Shown one piece after another: positions 35,581-48,592 of a DNA stretch of 64,000 bases (its first letter is position 1; the number at the start of each line of letters is the position of its first letter). The position numbers and the translations under genes were made by a program. The notes beneath the pieces were generated by a model, which saw nothing but the letters and a program-made list of their open reading frames with translations, did no database searches and was not told the DNA's origin. This DNA comes from Prinia subflava (Eukaryota > Chordata > Aves > Passeriformes > Cisticolidae), in contig NC_086247.1 of NCBI RefSeq assembly GCF_021018805.1, forward strand, positions 122,685,094-122,749,093, in the 5' to 3' direction.

Positions 35581-38500
35581 ATCTTCATACACACCCAAAT
35601 GCATAAGCTTGCAAAGAGAACAAAGACTACTATAAATATTCCAAGAAGCCAATAAAAAAACTAGGAGTGGTTAGTTCTCGGGTGTAATGGGCTGCCATAA
35701 AAGCTTTTATTGTTAAGGGAGTTACTTTACTAAGAGCTGTATGAAGAAAACTGAATGAATGTGAAAAATTGCATGCAATAACCTGAACAGAAAGATGATT
35801 ATCAGCCTCTGAGTTCTATGCTTTTGAGTGGGTGCTGCTGTTAGAAGATTGCAGTTGTGGTTAAAGAAAAGCTTGTTACTACTATCCCTCCTCCAGGTAT
35901 ACAGAGAGTCACTGTGTTCTTCTCCAGTGCCTTTGTCTGTCCATATTAAATGTCATTTTTTAAAATTGAAGGGCCTGATCCTGCAGTTTTGCTTTCATGA
36001 GGCACTTCAGTGCACTGGAACATTTCCATTTGAATAAACTTTAGGATTTAAGGGTGTGATGGTCCAATCCTGGACAGAGAAGCAGTCATTACTCACTCTG
36101 CCAGCTGTGTTGCACTGAACTGAGGAGAGTGTTAGCCTGCAGGCCAGAGTTTGTAAGTGAAGCTTGACCTAAACCCACAGAAATTCCATTGCATGACTCA
36201 GATGAGTGCTGAATCCACTACTTCCCAGCAATAAAAACAGGTTTTCCTTCTGTGACTGTTGGTCTATTTATGTTTTTTTTTCACTTAGTGAGGTATTTAC
36301 AAGTACACCAAATGCACACATTGGTAAAAAGCAAAACCCCTAAAAGCTGTTTCACTTACAGCTGCAAAGGAAGGAAGTAAAAGCCGTGGTTATTTCTATA
36401 CTTCACTATATGGGAGTTTCTGAGTGCTGTGCTAATTAGGACCTTATCAGTGGCTAAATGAATAGGCAGGTATCTTGTGCATTCCATGCCACTTCAAAGG
36501 GTGCTCCAAACGGAACATTTACAATGTCAGGCTTTTAGATATTGCCACTTTTCAGAATATCTTTCTGCCTTTGATTTTTCAGCTATTTTTTTTCCAGCAC
36601 TTATCAAACACGACAAGAGAAAAGCATGGCTGCAAATCAGAATTCCACTAGATCCATCAGCTTAGAGTTTCCATGGAAAATGCGAAGACACCATGCTTGG
36701 GGCCTCTCAATATTTCTTTATAATTCTTTATCGTCCTTTCTGACTTTTGCAGAGATCAGGTACAAGAGAAAAGCACTAACATCACTGTTACTACTTCTCT
36801 TTCTGCTCTGTTTCCAAGGAATGAAGTAGTCTGAAAGAAAAATGGAAAGGCACATATTGTACAATCTTGTGCAAAATCATCACAAGGAGAAATTGAAAGC
36901 ACAGGATTTGAATGTGTTTCCATAAATGAGAATCAGATTGTCCTAGATTGGCTCAAATTGCCTTCTTTTTCTACAAATCTCTAAGAATTGGTATGCTGTG
37001 TTAATATAATTTTAAGTAATATTGATATTTATAACTTTAATTTATCCTAATAAAAATACCATTCTAACTCGTTTTCAGCCTTACCAGACCACATAGAAAG
37101 TTTAGCTAATTCTCCATACCAGACACTGTTCTTCATACAAATAAATTTTGCCCTGTGTTGGTGATTAGGCTGATGGCCTTAGAGGTTAACAAATTAATGC
37201 TGCTGCTAGATATCCCTTGGGGAGAGAGAAGGTTGGTTTCAGACCACTTCGTTCCCTAGATATGGTTTCTGCTAAAATAAATTGTTTAAACTAGACTCTC
37301 TGAAAGACAATATTTCTGGCACAATCCATACCTCTTTTTTACCTGTAGCTGCTTTTGTAGGCAGCTCAGAGGCTTAATCACATATTCCAGGCTATTTTAA
37401 CACCTTCAAAAATGAGCAGCAAGGTTGGCTCTTTATTATTATCAGGTAGTGTATGTGATTTGTCCCTAGGAGATTAAGGATGCTGTCTGATCTGCCTTTT
37501 GCCTATAAATCTCACTGGCTTTCACCAGGAGAAGAGGCTGCACGTGTCCAGTTTAAATGGGCTATTTTTGCTACTCAGCATCAGGAATTGTTGTGAGCCC
37601 ACATCTCCAAGTGGGAGCAGGGGGAACCTAACAGAGATCATTTGGCCAGGAATGTCAGACCCAGCCAAATTTGCCACTTCTACCTGGTGTTTCCTTGATA
37701 GAGACCACCTTTGACAAGGAAATCAATCACATTTACCTCCAGCTCTGGCCATGCAAACAGTTGGTTTAACATTAGTCTGGGAACAGAGCACTAGAGGGGA
37801 CAAGTGTTAATAGGACATATGTTCTCAGCAAAACTTGTGACTGGTGGTGAAGTGACTGGAGACTAAAATCGCATCCCACACCCACTGGGCATGGGGGATG
37901 GAGATCATGGTTTGGCATATCTCTACATCCCATTTGACCTATGCAGATCCAACCCAAGCTGCTTTCTATTGCTTGCACAATACGACTGCTACAAATCCCA
38001 CTTAACCTTAGTAAACACATAACTTGTTTGCAGGATTTCCAGGTGATATTATGTTCTGTTTCTATCAATGTCATTTGTCTGGCTGAAATAATAGGTTGCT
38101 GCAGACCAGCTGCAAAAACCTGGGTGTGTTCCAGCAGGAGGAAGTCTTCTGAACATCACACTGAGCTAGAAAAAGCAGAAGGCTCTTCCAAGCTTGCAGG
38201 CAGAGGAGCAGCTGTGTGGCAATGATTCCACAGCTTTCTAGGGATAAAACCCCAGACTTTGAAATTCCCTGCAATGTACTTAGAAACTTTTAAGGTACGT
38301 TAAACCACAATTTTGCTAAAAGTAACTGTGCACATGGATCCACCCATAATACTAGCAATACTACAGATGTGCTTGAGAAGTATCAGCATTTCAAGCATTG
38401 CAGAGCTACGTAATTTTTCTTCCCAAAATTGTAAGGTATCTTCTTATTCTTATCCTCTCACTTGTGAGCATTGCCTTACTGCTTTGCAGTGAGTTCCTTA

Positions 38501-38729
38501 AGCTGCTTGTAAGGCAATAGCATTAACTAAAAAGGTGTACCCTTGTCATTTCTCAAAAAATCAAGTGTATTCTTGAAAATTCTCATAATAAAAACAATAC
38601 TTGCAGATGTAGAGAATTGTTATGGTTAAACAAAAGGAAATACCTAAAAGGCCGGTGTGCAACATCATTCAGAGAAACTTCCATTGCTATTAATTAAAGT
38701 TTTTTTGAGAAATGATTTAATATTAGATC
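35581..38729. other. Unique non-coding DNA
   Basis: No exon or transposon recognised. Near 37690-37730, 'agagaccacctttgacaagg' (37700-37719) followed by 'aaatcaatcacattta' looks like a binding-site cluster (TCF/LEF-type CTTTGA core). The evidence is thin. Confidence 0.4.
37788..37802 (+). promoter_or_regulatory. Weak CTCF-like motif
   Basis: GCACTAGAGGGGACA matches 12 of 15 CTCF core positions. The invariant C of GGC is replaced by G, which would be expected to weaken binding. Confidence 0.2.
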
Positions 38730-39295
38730 TACAAAGACATAATTAGGGAAAAAGCATTATCATATTGGGTGACATGATCACTTGTTAAGCAACTATACAA
38801 TATTTTGCTCATAATAAGAGCTCACTGAGTTTGGTTGCCTTAAGTTTTCAGCTTCTACTTATGTTCTTTAGAAGACAATGGGAATGGCTTAAAATAATAG
38901 GAAAGCTGCTAAAATTGCTACGGCTGCTGTGGTAATACAAAGACACATGTTGGCTCCCTGTGTATAGTGTATAATATACATTTAACCTGTCACCAAACAC
39001 AGAGAATTTTACAGGTAAAATGTAAAGGGATGCATTTAGTAGGTATCAAATGAACATTTTTTGTTGTACTTGAAAGTAGCTACTTAACCTAAAATACTAA
39101 TTTATTAAATTATAAATTAATGTATGCTGCATCAAAAATGCTCGCAATTTCCTTCTGTTATTGCATGAATCATTGTAATGAAAAGTTACAGGTTTCTGGA
39201 ACATAATGAAATTCAAACTTGCATTCTTAGTGCAGTTGCCATGGCCAATTCAGCTGAAAATGAGAATTATTGTGAGAGCATTTCCTGGTCTTTGA
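38730..39295. promoter_or_regulatory. CNE-like stretch (candidate enhancer)
   Basis: Repeat-free sequence with clustered AT cores: 'ttattaaattataaatta' (39102-39119), 'attgcatgaatcattgtaat' (39160-39179), and a CCAAT-type 'gccatggccaattcagc' (39238-39254). No long open frame. Inferred from texture only. Confidence 0.25.
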
Positions 39296-39950
39296 CCCCT
39301 CTTATAGGGTTTTAAAAAGCAGGTTTTTTGTACAGCATTAACCTCATTCCCAAGCAATTCATTTCTCTGAGTAGTATGAGAGGTGTTAAAACACTTCAAT
39401 AAAAGGAAAAGTATTTAAACATCTTTCATTCTATGTTTCAAAAGACTGGACATTTAACTTCAAGGATTTCTGGCTGTGAAATGCGAAAGACTGACAATAG
39501 AGTCAACAGCAATAAAGTATAGTCTCTGGTATATATACATATTTATCAAGATAATGCCTCGTGACAGCTAGGCAGTAAGAGACAGCCATATTTGACAACT
39601 TATAGTTACATATATACTCTATATTTGTTTCTATTCTACTGTTAACTGCACAAAATAAGAAACAGGGTGAGGGGGAGAAAATAAAAGAGCACTGACCCTG
39701 GACAATGAAAAGGAGTTTCATGGGTCTTGATGGTATTCCATGAACCTGAGAAGTCATCATGTGTACGCTATAACCCTCCAGCACCAGCTGAATGGTCCTA
39801 AGATAAAAACTGAAATGCTTTCAATGTGTAATAAGTGTGCAGTGTATTTTTTTTTTCTTTTGAACTCTTTGTAGCTGTCACAAGATTATGCCCATAGATT
39901 CTTCTAAAAGTGAACTCTGATGAAGTAAATGGGAGTTGTTTTATGTTTTT

Positions 39951-39988
39951 ATGTATGTATGTATGTATCTATCTATCTATCTATCTAT
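39951..39988. repeat. Compound tetranucleotide repeat (ATGT)n(ATCT)n
   Basis: Four to five ATGT units pass directly into five ATCT units. This is a standard microsatellite, likely length-polymorphic. Confidence 0.92.
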
Positions 39989-41466
39989 ATCAGAAATCAG
40001 TTTTATCATCTCCAGCACAAAGAACAAGTGTGCCTGAATAACAAAGCCAAAATTAAATATCCAAGATTGGATGCTAAGTATGAAATACTAGATACCACAT
40101 AATGAGCCTGGTCAGTTCAAATATTTCAGTTGCTTTATGACAGAGGTAAGAATGAGTCACTGCAAATACGATGTTATTAATGAAATGGACTAAATTGCTT
40201 GTTACAAAGTTAGATCTTATCCAGTTTTTGTCCCTATAAACTATATTGGCATTTTGTAGCTTTTGTTTTATTATTTTCCATCTCTGACAAACAAGCACCA
40301 ACTTATCACTCAGGTGGCTTGTCATAGCCTGTACTTTTCAGGCAGTATTAGAAAATGTCTGCAAAAAGTACTAAAGTAATTTGAAGAAATTATTTGAAGA
40401 AATGAACATATAGAACAGGCATTATTTCATTACTCTTGAAAAGAACTATAAAATTGTCATGTAAAAATGTTATGCTGATGAAGGGGAAACTTAACAAAGC
40501 AAATACTTATTTTCAAGTCAAACTGAAAAAATGCGAGAAGTCACTTAATGTTTGAGCACCTTAATCTGTGGGTTTACAGGCTTTTGAGGCAAAACAGTGG
40601 CAGAAAGTTGTTATATTATAGGGCTTGTCTTGTCAGGTACTGTTATGTGTGCACAAAATTATGTATCTGATGGGAATTAATGGAATTTCTCAAAAGGAAA
40701 CCGATTGTGTCTCATTGCATGCTTGAGATTGGTCCAGTATTTGGGAAGCATATCTCAGCACGTTTGATGTCCCTGAAACTCCCTTTTGGCTTATGGTAAA
40801 TATCTACAGCCCCCTGAGTTTGAATATAACAATGCATTAATTGCAATGCAAAAGAGAAACATGCAGCTCTCAACACTGTGTCTGGGGGCAGAGAAGGCGT
40901 TATGGAAGGGTGCACCTCATAGAAATGGTGAAGTTGCTACAGAAGATACAGACCCAGCTGTTGCACGTGGAGATGCTTTCTTTGGAGCAAGCCAGACAAA
41001 TTCATGGAAGCAGCTCCTTTGAAGGTTAGTAACAGGGCATAGTGGGGCTGTGTGGACCTCAGAAGAAGACATCTCCTGCTAAAGACTAGGGCTTGGTCAC
41101 TTAGTGAAATCATTGTAGGAGGTATCTTTACAATAACAACACTTCTACATACAGAGGAGCCAATCCCAGGAGAAGGTACCCAAATGTTGCTGTTGTTGAA
41201 GATCCAAAATGTGTTAACCCCTGTAGACTGAAGAACCAAGATGGATAACCCTAAAATGAACACCTGTGATTTGGACAAGATGGATCTGAACCCCTCCCCT
41301 CCCTGCGTTGTGCAGTGCACCAGTGCACTCAGGAGCATTTGTAATAAGTGTTGCTTCTCCTTACTGCAGGTGAAAGAAGAATCTAACCATTGAAGAAAAC
41401 ATGCTGGAAGTGTTAAGAATGGAATTTCTATGTAAATGCATTATTGCTTTCCTTATTCCTCTGGAG
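39989..41466. other. Unique non-coding DNA
   Basis: No exon recognised. Overlapping open frames around 40712-41338 (up to 133 codons, minus strand) have no identifiable domain. A short exact repeat 'atttgaagaaat' occurs twice at 40380-40403. Confidence 0.45.
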
Positions 41467-41482
41467 AAAAAAAAAAAAAAAA
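41467..41482. repeat. 16-nt poly(A) followed by AAC-rich patch
   Basis: A run of 16 A followed by 'ccaacaaaaaaacac'. Low complexity. Confidence 0.85.
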
Positions 41483-42660
41483 CCAACAAAAAAACACATC
41501 AGTAGGAGAACTGGTTTACAACAGAATGACAACTACGCAATAATGTGTATTTTTTGAGACACAAATCTCTTTTGGAAAAGAAGAGAATGCAACTTAAATG
41601 ACACTTTTGCAAGCAATGGTTGCTTCCTTTTCAAGTGTTCACCTTGCTGAGGAAAAAATTGAAATTCAGCCCAAGATGTAAAATATTGATGCTGCATTAT
41701 TCAAACGAGAAAGCTTTGGTATGTGTCTCTTTTGTTTAATCATGCTAAAAGCAGAAGTGCACAGGGCATAAATGACAGAACAATAGGGCTCTTATGTATT
41801 TAAATGACATCAGACTCACAATGCAGAGCAGAAAATAAAACGCCTCTAAACCTAACATATCCCAAAAATCACAGACACATAGAGAGATTAGGGTTTATTA
41901 ACATGATCCTGTTGTGGATTTTTCTTATTAATGGCAGTCTTTTTGAGAATGATACTATGCTTAAATGTGTTAAAGTAGACAGAATAAATAATTGTCTATA
42001 TGTTAAGACCATCAGCTTAAACATTTGAAGTTAGGCAGTTCCCATGGAATCCTTATTTGAGTCATTTTAATATTTCTGCTAAAAAAACCAATCAGTAAAT
42101 ATATGATCATACACTGTATCTGTCACCAAACTTCTGCCTCTTTCAAGACACAGGATGGACAATGCTCACTTAACAAAGCACTATTCAGCATTACATTTCA
42201 TCTCTTTTCAGCATGTGGCCTTATGACATGTTTATTGTATTCCTTGTTCTGAATATCAAACTGTTAATACTCACTTCTTTTTCTCCTTTTGTTGTACTCC
42301 TCACTGCAATATTTGACTGCATCACAAACGACATTGAATTTATCTCAGAGCTCCTCTGAGGCAAATTAACTTTTTCTGTTACAAATGAGAAATAGGTATT
42401 TATGCAGCATAAAGGCTCTGATATTAAGAGCCAAATCTAAGATCCCCATAGTCTGATTTTTCACAAAGTTTCTTACTTTATATTTTTTTGCATTATTTAA
42501 GTGCACGTATTTTGTGACACAATAATATTTGGGTATTAGCAACACCTTCTAAAATTGATATTAAGGTCTTGTTCCCATTGTTTATAAGTGAAACTAGTTA
42601 GTATTAGATTAAACCACAAGACAAATTTTTTTTACTGCTAATATGGTTGAATACTGAAAG
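41483..42660. other. Unique AT-rich non-coding DNA
   Basis: No gene or transposon recognised. Confidence 0.5.
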
Positions 42661-42823
42661 AGATTTCCCAGAGAGATTGTACATTTTTCATCCTTGTCGT
42701 GGTTTGAAGGGAAGTGAGTTTTTTTTTTGGAAGTAGTGGTCAAACCAATCAGTCTTTAGATCTGAGTATTGGCACCTTTGTTGGCCACTAAGAGATGGGA
42801 CACGCCTCTGAGGACACGAGGGG

Positions 42824-42829
42824 TTAAAA
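42824..42829 (+). promoter_or_regulatory. TATA-like box of the plus-strand LTR
   Basis: TTAAAA in the context GGGTTAAAAGCCGG, 130 bp into the LTR. A second candidate, GATAAAAG at 43206-43213, would give a shorter R region. Which is the real promoter cannot be settled here. Confidence 0.4.
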
Positions 42830-43999
42830 GCCGGATTTCCCAGCAGGACTCTCTCTTTCCCTGCTCTGCTTTCGGAGAGGGAGCGTCTTCTCCTCTCCCC
42901 TGCCCAGGCCTGGCTAGGCCGGGTGGGGGAGGGGAGCAAGGTGGGCCTGGCTGAGCAAGGTGGGCCTCGGGGTGGGGAACAGAGGGAGCTGGAGTGGAGC
43001 TGGTCCAGCTTCCATCTAGAATGGAGGGGTGGAGGGAGAACTTTGGAGGTGCCTTCCGTCCCCCTCCCTGTCCCATCCCGTTCCCCCCCCTTCCCCCCCC
43101 CGGTCCCGTCTCTCTCCTCCCCCCACAGAGAGAAGGTGCCGAGTTGGAGCTGCTTGTGAGAGCTGCAGTGCCTGCGATCGCCTGTGCCTGACCTTGGTGG
43201 TGGGAGATAAAAGCTTTTAACTCTTTCTAAGGCAGAAGAGAGTTATCCCTGGACGCTGTATTCTCATAGTTGGTGGTTTTAGAAGAGAGAGGACAGCCTG
43301 GGACCGAGAGGGTAATGTGAGATGAAAAGAAGCCCCTTCGATTGCCGGAATGAAGAGGAGTGGCTTATGAGGCTGGACTTTTCTTGCATAATGATAGCCA
43401 TAGACGGACCCTGGACCCTCCTGACTATAAATAAGACTGTGTTTGGGTGGATGTTTTTGGCTCAAACCCAGAGACGTTCGGGCCTGCTTCTTGGAGCCCC
43501 CGGCCCCAGGGGTAAATGGGGGGGACCTGAGTCCCAAAATGAGAAGATGGCTGGTTTTTGGTACTTGGCCAAAACATCCTTAAAAAGAGCCCTGTTGCAG
43601 TGCAGGTCCATGGACGGCAGTGAGAGTGCTGGACATGGAAAGGAGGGTGTCACCCTGGCAGACTCTTCGAGGCAGTGCCACGGGTGACGTGGGAACACGG
43701 GATGGTGGACCTGTGTTTCCTGTGGGGGAGGGGGGTCTGTGGTGCGAGAGAGACTCCTCTCATCCTGGATGGAATGTGGATTGTCTGAATTTTAAAGGAT
43801 GATGATTTGGATTAGGAACCCAGGGTTGTTGAGGGATTAAGCAAGTAGATGAAGGTAATGTGCTGGAGACAACTGAGTGAGCATGTATGGAATGGAAATT
43901 GGGGGGGGAGGAGAAGCAGTGTTTTTGGGAGGTTTTCTCTTCTGCTTTTGGGTGGCTGGGTTTTTCTTTCCTTTTCTATTGTCCATTGTTCTGTAGTAT

Positions 44000-44005
44000 A
44001 ATAAA
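44000..44005 (+). terminator. Polyadenylation signal AATAAA of the plus-strand LTR
   Basis: AATAAA lies 125 bp before the LTR 3' end and is followed by a TG-rich stretch (ttgtctgtctg), the expected layout of a poly(A) site with a GU-rich downstream element. Confidence 0.65.
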
Positions 44006-44280
44006 TTGTCTGTCTGTTTCAAGTATTAGGCCTGCTCTGCTCTGTTCTTGACCACATCTCACAGGAGTTCATTAGGTAAAATATACCCTCATGGGTGCAT
44101 TGGCATTTTGTCAAATGTCAACCCATGACAATCCTTCAAATGTGATATCCAAAACCCAACTGGGCAAGATCCTGGGTAATGTTCTTTGGCTGACCCTACA
44201 CTGAGCAGGGGATTGGACTGGACAATCCCCAGAGCCACCTTCCAGCCCCATCTACTCTGTGATTTTGGGCTTCTGTGAGA

Positions 44281-47200
44281 TTTTAGCTAAGTCAGATGAA
44301 AACATTTATAAGAAAGAAGGAGCTGAAAAATACAGACTATATTTATGCTTGTCTCAAACTCATTAAAATCTTACACTGGAGTTGTTTTTATTTAGTCTGA
44401 TGTTTTAGCTCAATCAAGATAATGTTAGCATAAATTTAAATTAATGAAAAAATATATAGCTGTGTTTGATTAAATTTGATTAACAGTCATACTGTTTTTC
44501 TTAGATTTAGTACAAATATTGTGAAATGAATCTAAATATTTTCATATTTTAAAACGTACCTTCAACAAAGGAGAGATGACTTGTTTAAGATCATGAAATT
44601 TAGCAGCTTAAAAATAAATGATAAGCGGTTCCAGTGTAAATTAAAGAAGATTTATGGAAATAGTATTAATTGCATGATGTAATCTAGGGAAGCAGACCAT
44701 TAGAATTTGGAAAACATACTTACCTATATATGTTCAAGTTACCTCTTTTTGTAACACAGAAGAACGAAAAATGCAAATTCCTTTTTCATGCAGTATCTCT
44801 TCCAGTATGTATATATGTTGGAGCATAATGCACAACAATTGAAGATTCTGTCATTCAAGGCAGACATCTGTATCAACAAGTATGATACAGAAGGACCTGC
44901 CTATCCTCTCGCTGTCCAGGTGATCCGGCAGGACCCACGTGGGAACTGCATCACCTCTCACCCACTGAGGGATGGGAGCACCTCGCAGTGCTGGATCACA
45001 GAACAAAAAGCACCTCCCTGCTCAGTATTACCTGGTGGGATCAGGGCTCCAGGAAACGGGAAGGGGGCTCTACACACTCAGACTGGAGCCCGCGCAATGA
45101 TGGCTTGTGGACATGATGGGATGTGGAGCTAGAGTCCAAGCTGGGCATTGCAGTTGGAAGACAACACTATCAGGGAAGCTGAAGATCTCTCAGCAGCTTC
45201 TTCTCTCTGTCTAATGTGCAGCAAAACACCCCTTACTATACTATACAGTCACATATATAATATACTTACCATGCTTTCCCATAAAAGAGCTCTCTAAAAG
45301 CTTTTGGCCAGTAACCTAGTGGATCCATAGGCTCTTGCACTGAGGTGTGTTATGGCTCTTAAGATCTTGAATGTATTCTTCAATGTTGCTCAATGGGAGC
45401 AATTTTAGAAACCAAAATTTGAAAATGTTGTCTTAAGTCCTGAATATCAATGTGATGCTTTTATCATGAGGAGAGCCCAAATGAAACTAAGCTGGAGTCT
45501 GAACAAGACAGGGATGACTGTAAAATTCTCTTTGCCCACAAGAGGGTACATCCCACAATGTGACACTTAGGTCAGGATAAAAATTCAGTTTAAACAGTCA
45601 GTGAATGTCATGCAAAACTGATCACACTTTAGATGTTTTCTCTTAAACTGAACAAGACAAAAGGAAAAAAAATCATCATGTGGAGTTTCTTGTGGAGAGA
45701 CAAAACAGGAAGATTTAAAAAATGCTGAGCTGAACAAAATTATAATCATATAGACTTAAACTGCATCAGGATGAAAAGAATAAAACAGAACATCGTTCTT
45801 TCTACAGGTCAGGTATTATGCCTAATGGTGTCCAAGCATACATATCAGTGAATATTTGCCTTATTAATGTAATCTAGCTGAAATAGCTTTAGAAATTATT
45901 TTTAAGTTAAAAAAAATTAATAACTTAACTCTAGAAATAACTAACTACAACTGGAAAACATAAATAAGCCTGAATTTAAAACCACTGTACTTCACACTTG
46001 GTAAAATCCTTATGTTTTGCTAAACCCATGCAACAGAAAGAGGCATTTGTCTTTGATTTCTAATAAATTTTAGCTTTCTTTTATAAACTCTACAAACATC
46101 TGTTAAAGCTTACAGACAAAGCTGTCATGTGTCTGGTGACTTTTAGGTGTGTACTTTGCATTCAGTTAATTAATATGAAAATATGGTTTACTGATAAGGT
46201 AAAAAATATATACATATGAAAACAGAGAAGAAGAGAATGCAAAGGTCAAGGAATGACATTATTGCGTGGCAGAGAAGGTTTATGATGTGAGCAGTCAAAT
46301 CTGTTTTGTTTAGGAGTTCCATTTAGGAGTCCAGAAATGTATACCCAGAGTTTGCATTGCCTCAGGCAGAAGAGTGATGTGCTGGGATGAGCTTAACCTG
46401 GGATTGGAGTTACAGGGTGGCTTGTTATGCTCAAGCATTGATGGTTTGCTCCTCTTTTTTTCATCTCCATCTCCTTTTCTTCTGCCTTTTCCTGTGGGTT
46501 GAATGCATGGATGCTGTCTGTTGTGCTGCCTGCGCCCTAAGAGTGTGCACATCCTCTCTGTATTATGGATAAATAGCACTTGACATCTACATCCACATCC
46601 AAGCAGGAAGGATTTATTTTGTCTTGAATCTAGCACTAAAGGACCAGTTCATTAAGGCTGGGTAGCATGTTGACCGAAGGGATTTTCCTAGCTCTGTGAT
46701 GCTTTATTCAAACCTTTGAACCCCTGATAAGGCAAAGCAGAGACAAGGCAGAGGCTAGGCACAGAATCACAGTCTGCTGTGTGTAAAGATTGGTTTACTC
46801 ACAAACTTTTCCTGTTGCTGCATTACACATAGCAGCTATAGATGGATAATTCCATGTATGCCATGTTACTTCTGACAGTTTAAGAAGAAACAGCATGTTG
46901 CTCTTGCAGCTGCCATGAATTTCCAAGGGTTGTGTTACCTTTACACAGTACTGTCTTGCTCTGTGTTGTACTACTGCACATCCCTAAATATGTATACCTT
47001 TGATCACACAAATGCACTTCTAAGGTGAAGGAAAAATGTAAATAACAGCAATAAATTTTTGCACAACCCAAGTTTTTTCCAGACTAGCCAAATGTTTATT
47101 TCTGTACCTCTTTGTCTCCCGAGGAATTAATTTCCACGAGTTCCCACCCTTACTGCTTTAACTCTGTGGGCTGTGGAAGTAACTTCAGAGATCTTTCAAT

Positions 47201-48587
47201 CACCACTAGAATCGATGTGCAAGAATACAACATCCCTGAGTTTTAGACTCTTGACTAATCTTATGACACATAGCAGTTTAAGAAAAGGACTTCCAAAAGA
47301 CATGATTGTTTTTAGGGTTCTGGTTTCCCTATATTTTCTTGAACCTGTCTAACAGCTATACTGCAAAATAAGTGAGCATACAGCTCTGGAGAAACACAGT
47401 TAGAAAAGCAAGTGGACTTAAGCAAATGCTCCTCATTATCTGATAATATACAGCTAGAAGATGTGAAGAGAGGGAGAAAAACACCATGGTCTTTCTTTTT
47501 GTCTGTGTGCATGTCTTCAGTAAATGTTGTTAGTTTTAGTGGAGTCACACTGTTGTCCATATATCTCCACATCTTCAGCTTCTGTACAGCGTCTATTGGA
47601 CTGATATCATAAACCAGATATGCAGCAATGAAGGAGCATGGGTCTTGAATAAGAAAGAGCAACATCTCATTCATTTAGCACATTCAGTGGAAGAGGTTGT
47701 TACTGAGGATTTGTGGCCTTCCAATACACATGGGAAAAATAGCGATGACAGACTGTAATTAAAAACTGCATTAGTGCATGTGCAAAAGCAGACAACATGA
47801 AAATTTCAGGAATGAATTTAATTCTCCCATTCCCAACCATTAAAGTTTTGTAATTTCAATATTTTAACATCATTTTTGTTATGTTGTGTATATCTGTAGG
47901 ACCCCACTTTTTAGTTTACACCTCCTGAGGGACTGAATGCTTCAGAGTTAATGAACTTTCTCATCAGTTGGCCATTAGTTTGAACTGAAGCCAACTCATC
48001 AGGATGAAAAGCATCTTGCATCTAATGGATGTTTGGGGTTCTGTATAGAATGAGTTTGGCAGGTCTCTTTCTCTAGCTGCCACAACACAAACATGCCATA
48101 ATGCTCTGCACTAATTGGCAGATTCAGTGAAGAGGCCAAATGTTGGCTGATCTATTGAGTCTGATCTACCCTTTTTGCCCCTGGAGGAAATCTTCTACCT
48201 CAGGTATGCTGTCATGGTTTGTTAGTGTTTTTTAAGCTTACCAGATTGCCTTTTTTTCCAAATCCAGAGGATATCCATCATGAAGAATGTCTGGTGATGT
48301 CTCTCATTATTACTAAAACCATACAACTATTTAAAGTTGCCATGAATACATTTTTTGCACACAGGAAAACATTTCATTAGCTCAACTGAATAAAATATCA
48401 CCCGTTGCTATACAAAGCTTGGCAGCTACATAAGTTTGCAAAACTCCTACTTGCTTCAAAGAGAGTTCATCAGTTTATGCATGTCTAAATTTATGTCCCA
48501 GTCTTGTATCAACAAGTGTTTGTGTTTACCCAGAGTTCCCTTATATTGTAATCCTTCAGCCTTTCATTTGTACATTCCAGGATGTGT

Positions 48588-48592
<5 letters not shown>
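44281..48592. other. Unique non-coding DNA
   Basis: No exon or transposon recognised. A GC- and CpG-richer block at 44890-45130 lies in an open frame (44788-45132, 114 codons) with no recognisable domain. A second isolated block lies near 46310-46640. The 12-mer TGTCATGGTTTG at 48210-48221 resembles an ERVL LTR start, but the following sequence does not continue as one. Confidence 0.45.
45536..45550 (+). promoter_or_regulatory. Weak CTCF-like motif
   Basis: CCACAAGAGGGTACA matches 12 of 15 CTCF core positions. The GGC is GGT here, so binding is doubtful. Confidence 0.2.

Larger units (their letters stand above)
42690..44135 (+). mobile_element. 1436-bp solo LTR of an avian ERVL-like retrovirus, with target duplication
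   Basis: The repeat proper is 42695-44130. Its ends are TGTCGTGGTTTG and CAACCCATGACA, which pair as inverted repeats with two mismatches. Identical 5-bp flanks atcct lie at 42690-42694 and 44131-44135. The sense strand is plus: a TATA-like TTAAAA at 42824-42829 and a polyadenylation signal AATAAA at 44000-44005, with about 125 bp of downstream sequence as R end plus U5. Much of 42830-43790 is GC-rich, including C-runs at 43079-43100. I find no second LTR copy inside and no retroviral protein motif, so it is a solo LTR or possibly a small non-autonomous element. The open frames within (42688-43802, both strands) are composition-driven. It is longer than many avian LTRs. Confidence 0.87.
42661..44280 (+). 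mobile_element. CR1 LINE 3' end, split in two by an LTR
   Basis: The left arm (about 42661-42694) has 'tttcccagagagattgt', matching the sense CR1 'ttgcccagagaggttgt'. The right arm (44131-44280) continues with 'gatatccaaaacccaactgg' (44143-44162), 'ctgaccctacactgagcagg' (44190-44209), 'ggattggactggacaatccc' (44210-44229) and ends in tail-like 'ctctgtgattttgggcttctgtg' remnants of the CR1 octamer. The two arms are consecutive in CR1 3'-end order, on the plus strand. The intervening 1.4 kb is the LTR at 42695-44130, so this CR1 is older than the LTR insertion. The left boundary is uncertain. Confidence 0.85.

Noticed and set aside
40712..41338. Overlapping open frames on both strands that might be an exon cluster
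   Set aside because: No recognisable domain, no convincing splice-site pattern, and no preferred frame.
42688..43802. Many overlapping open frames on both strands
   Set aside because: They lie within the GC-rich part of a solo LTR and show no retroviral protein motif.
48210..48221. TGTCATGGTTTG, which resembles an ERVL LTR start
   Set aside because: No matching LTR end, target duplication, TATA or poly(A) arrangement follows; a 12-base match is not enough.
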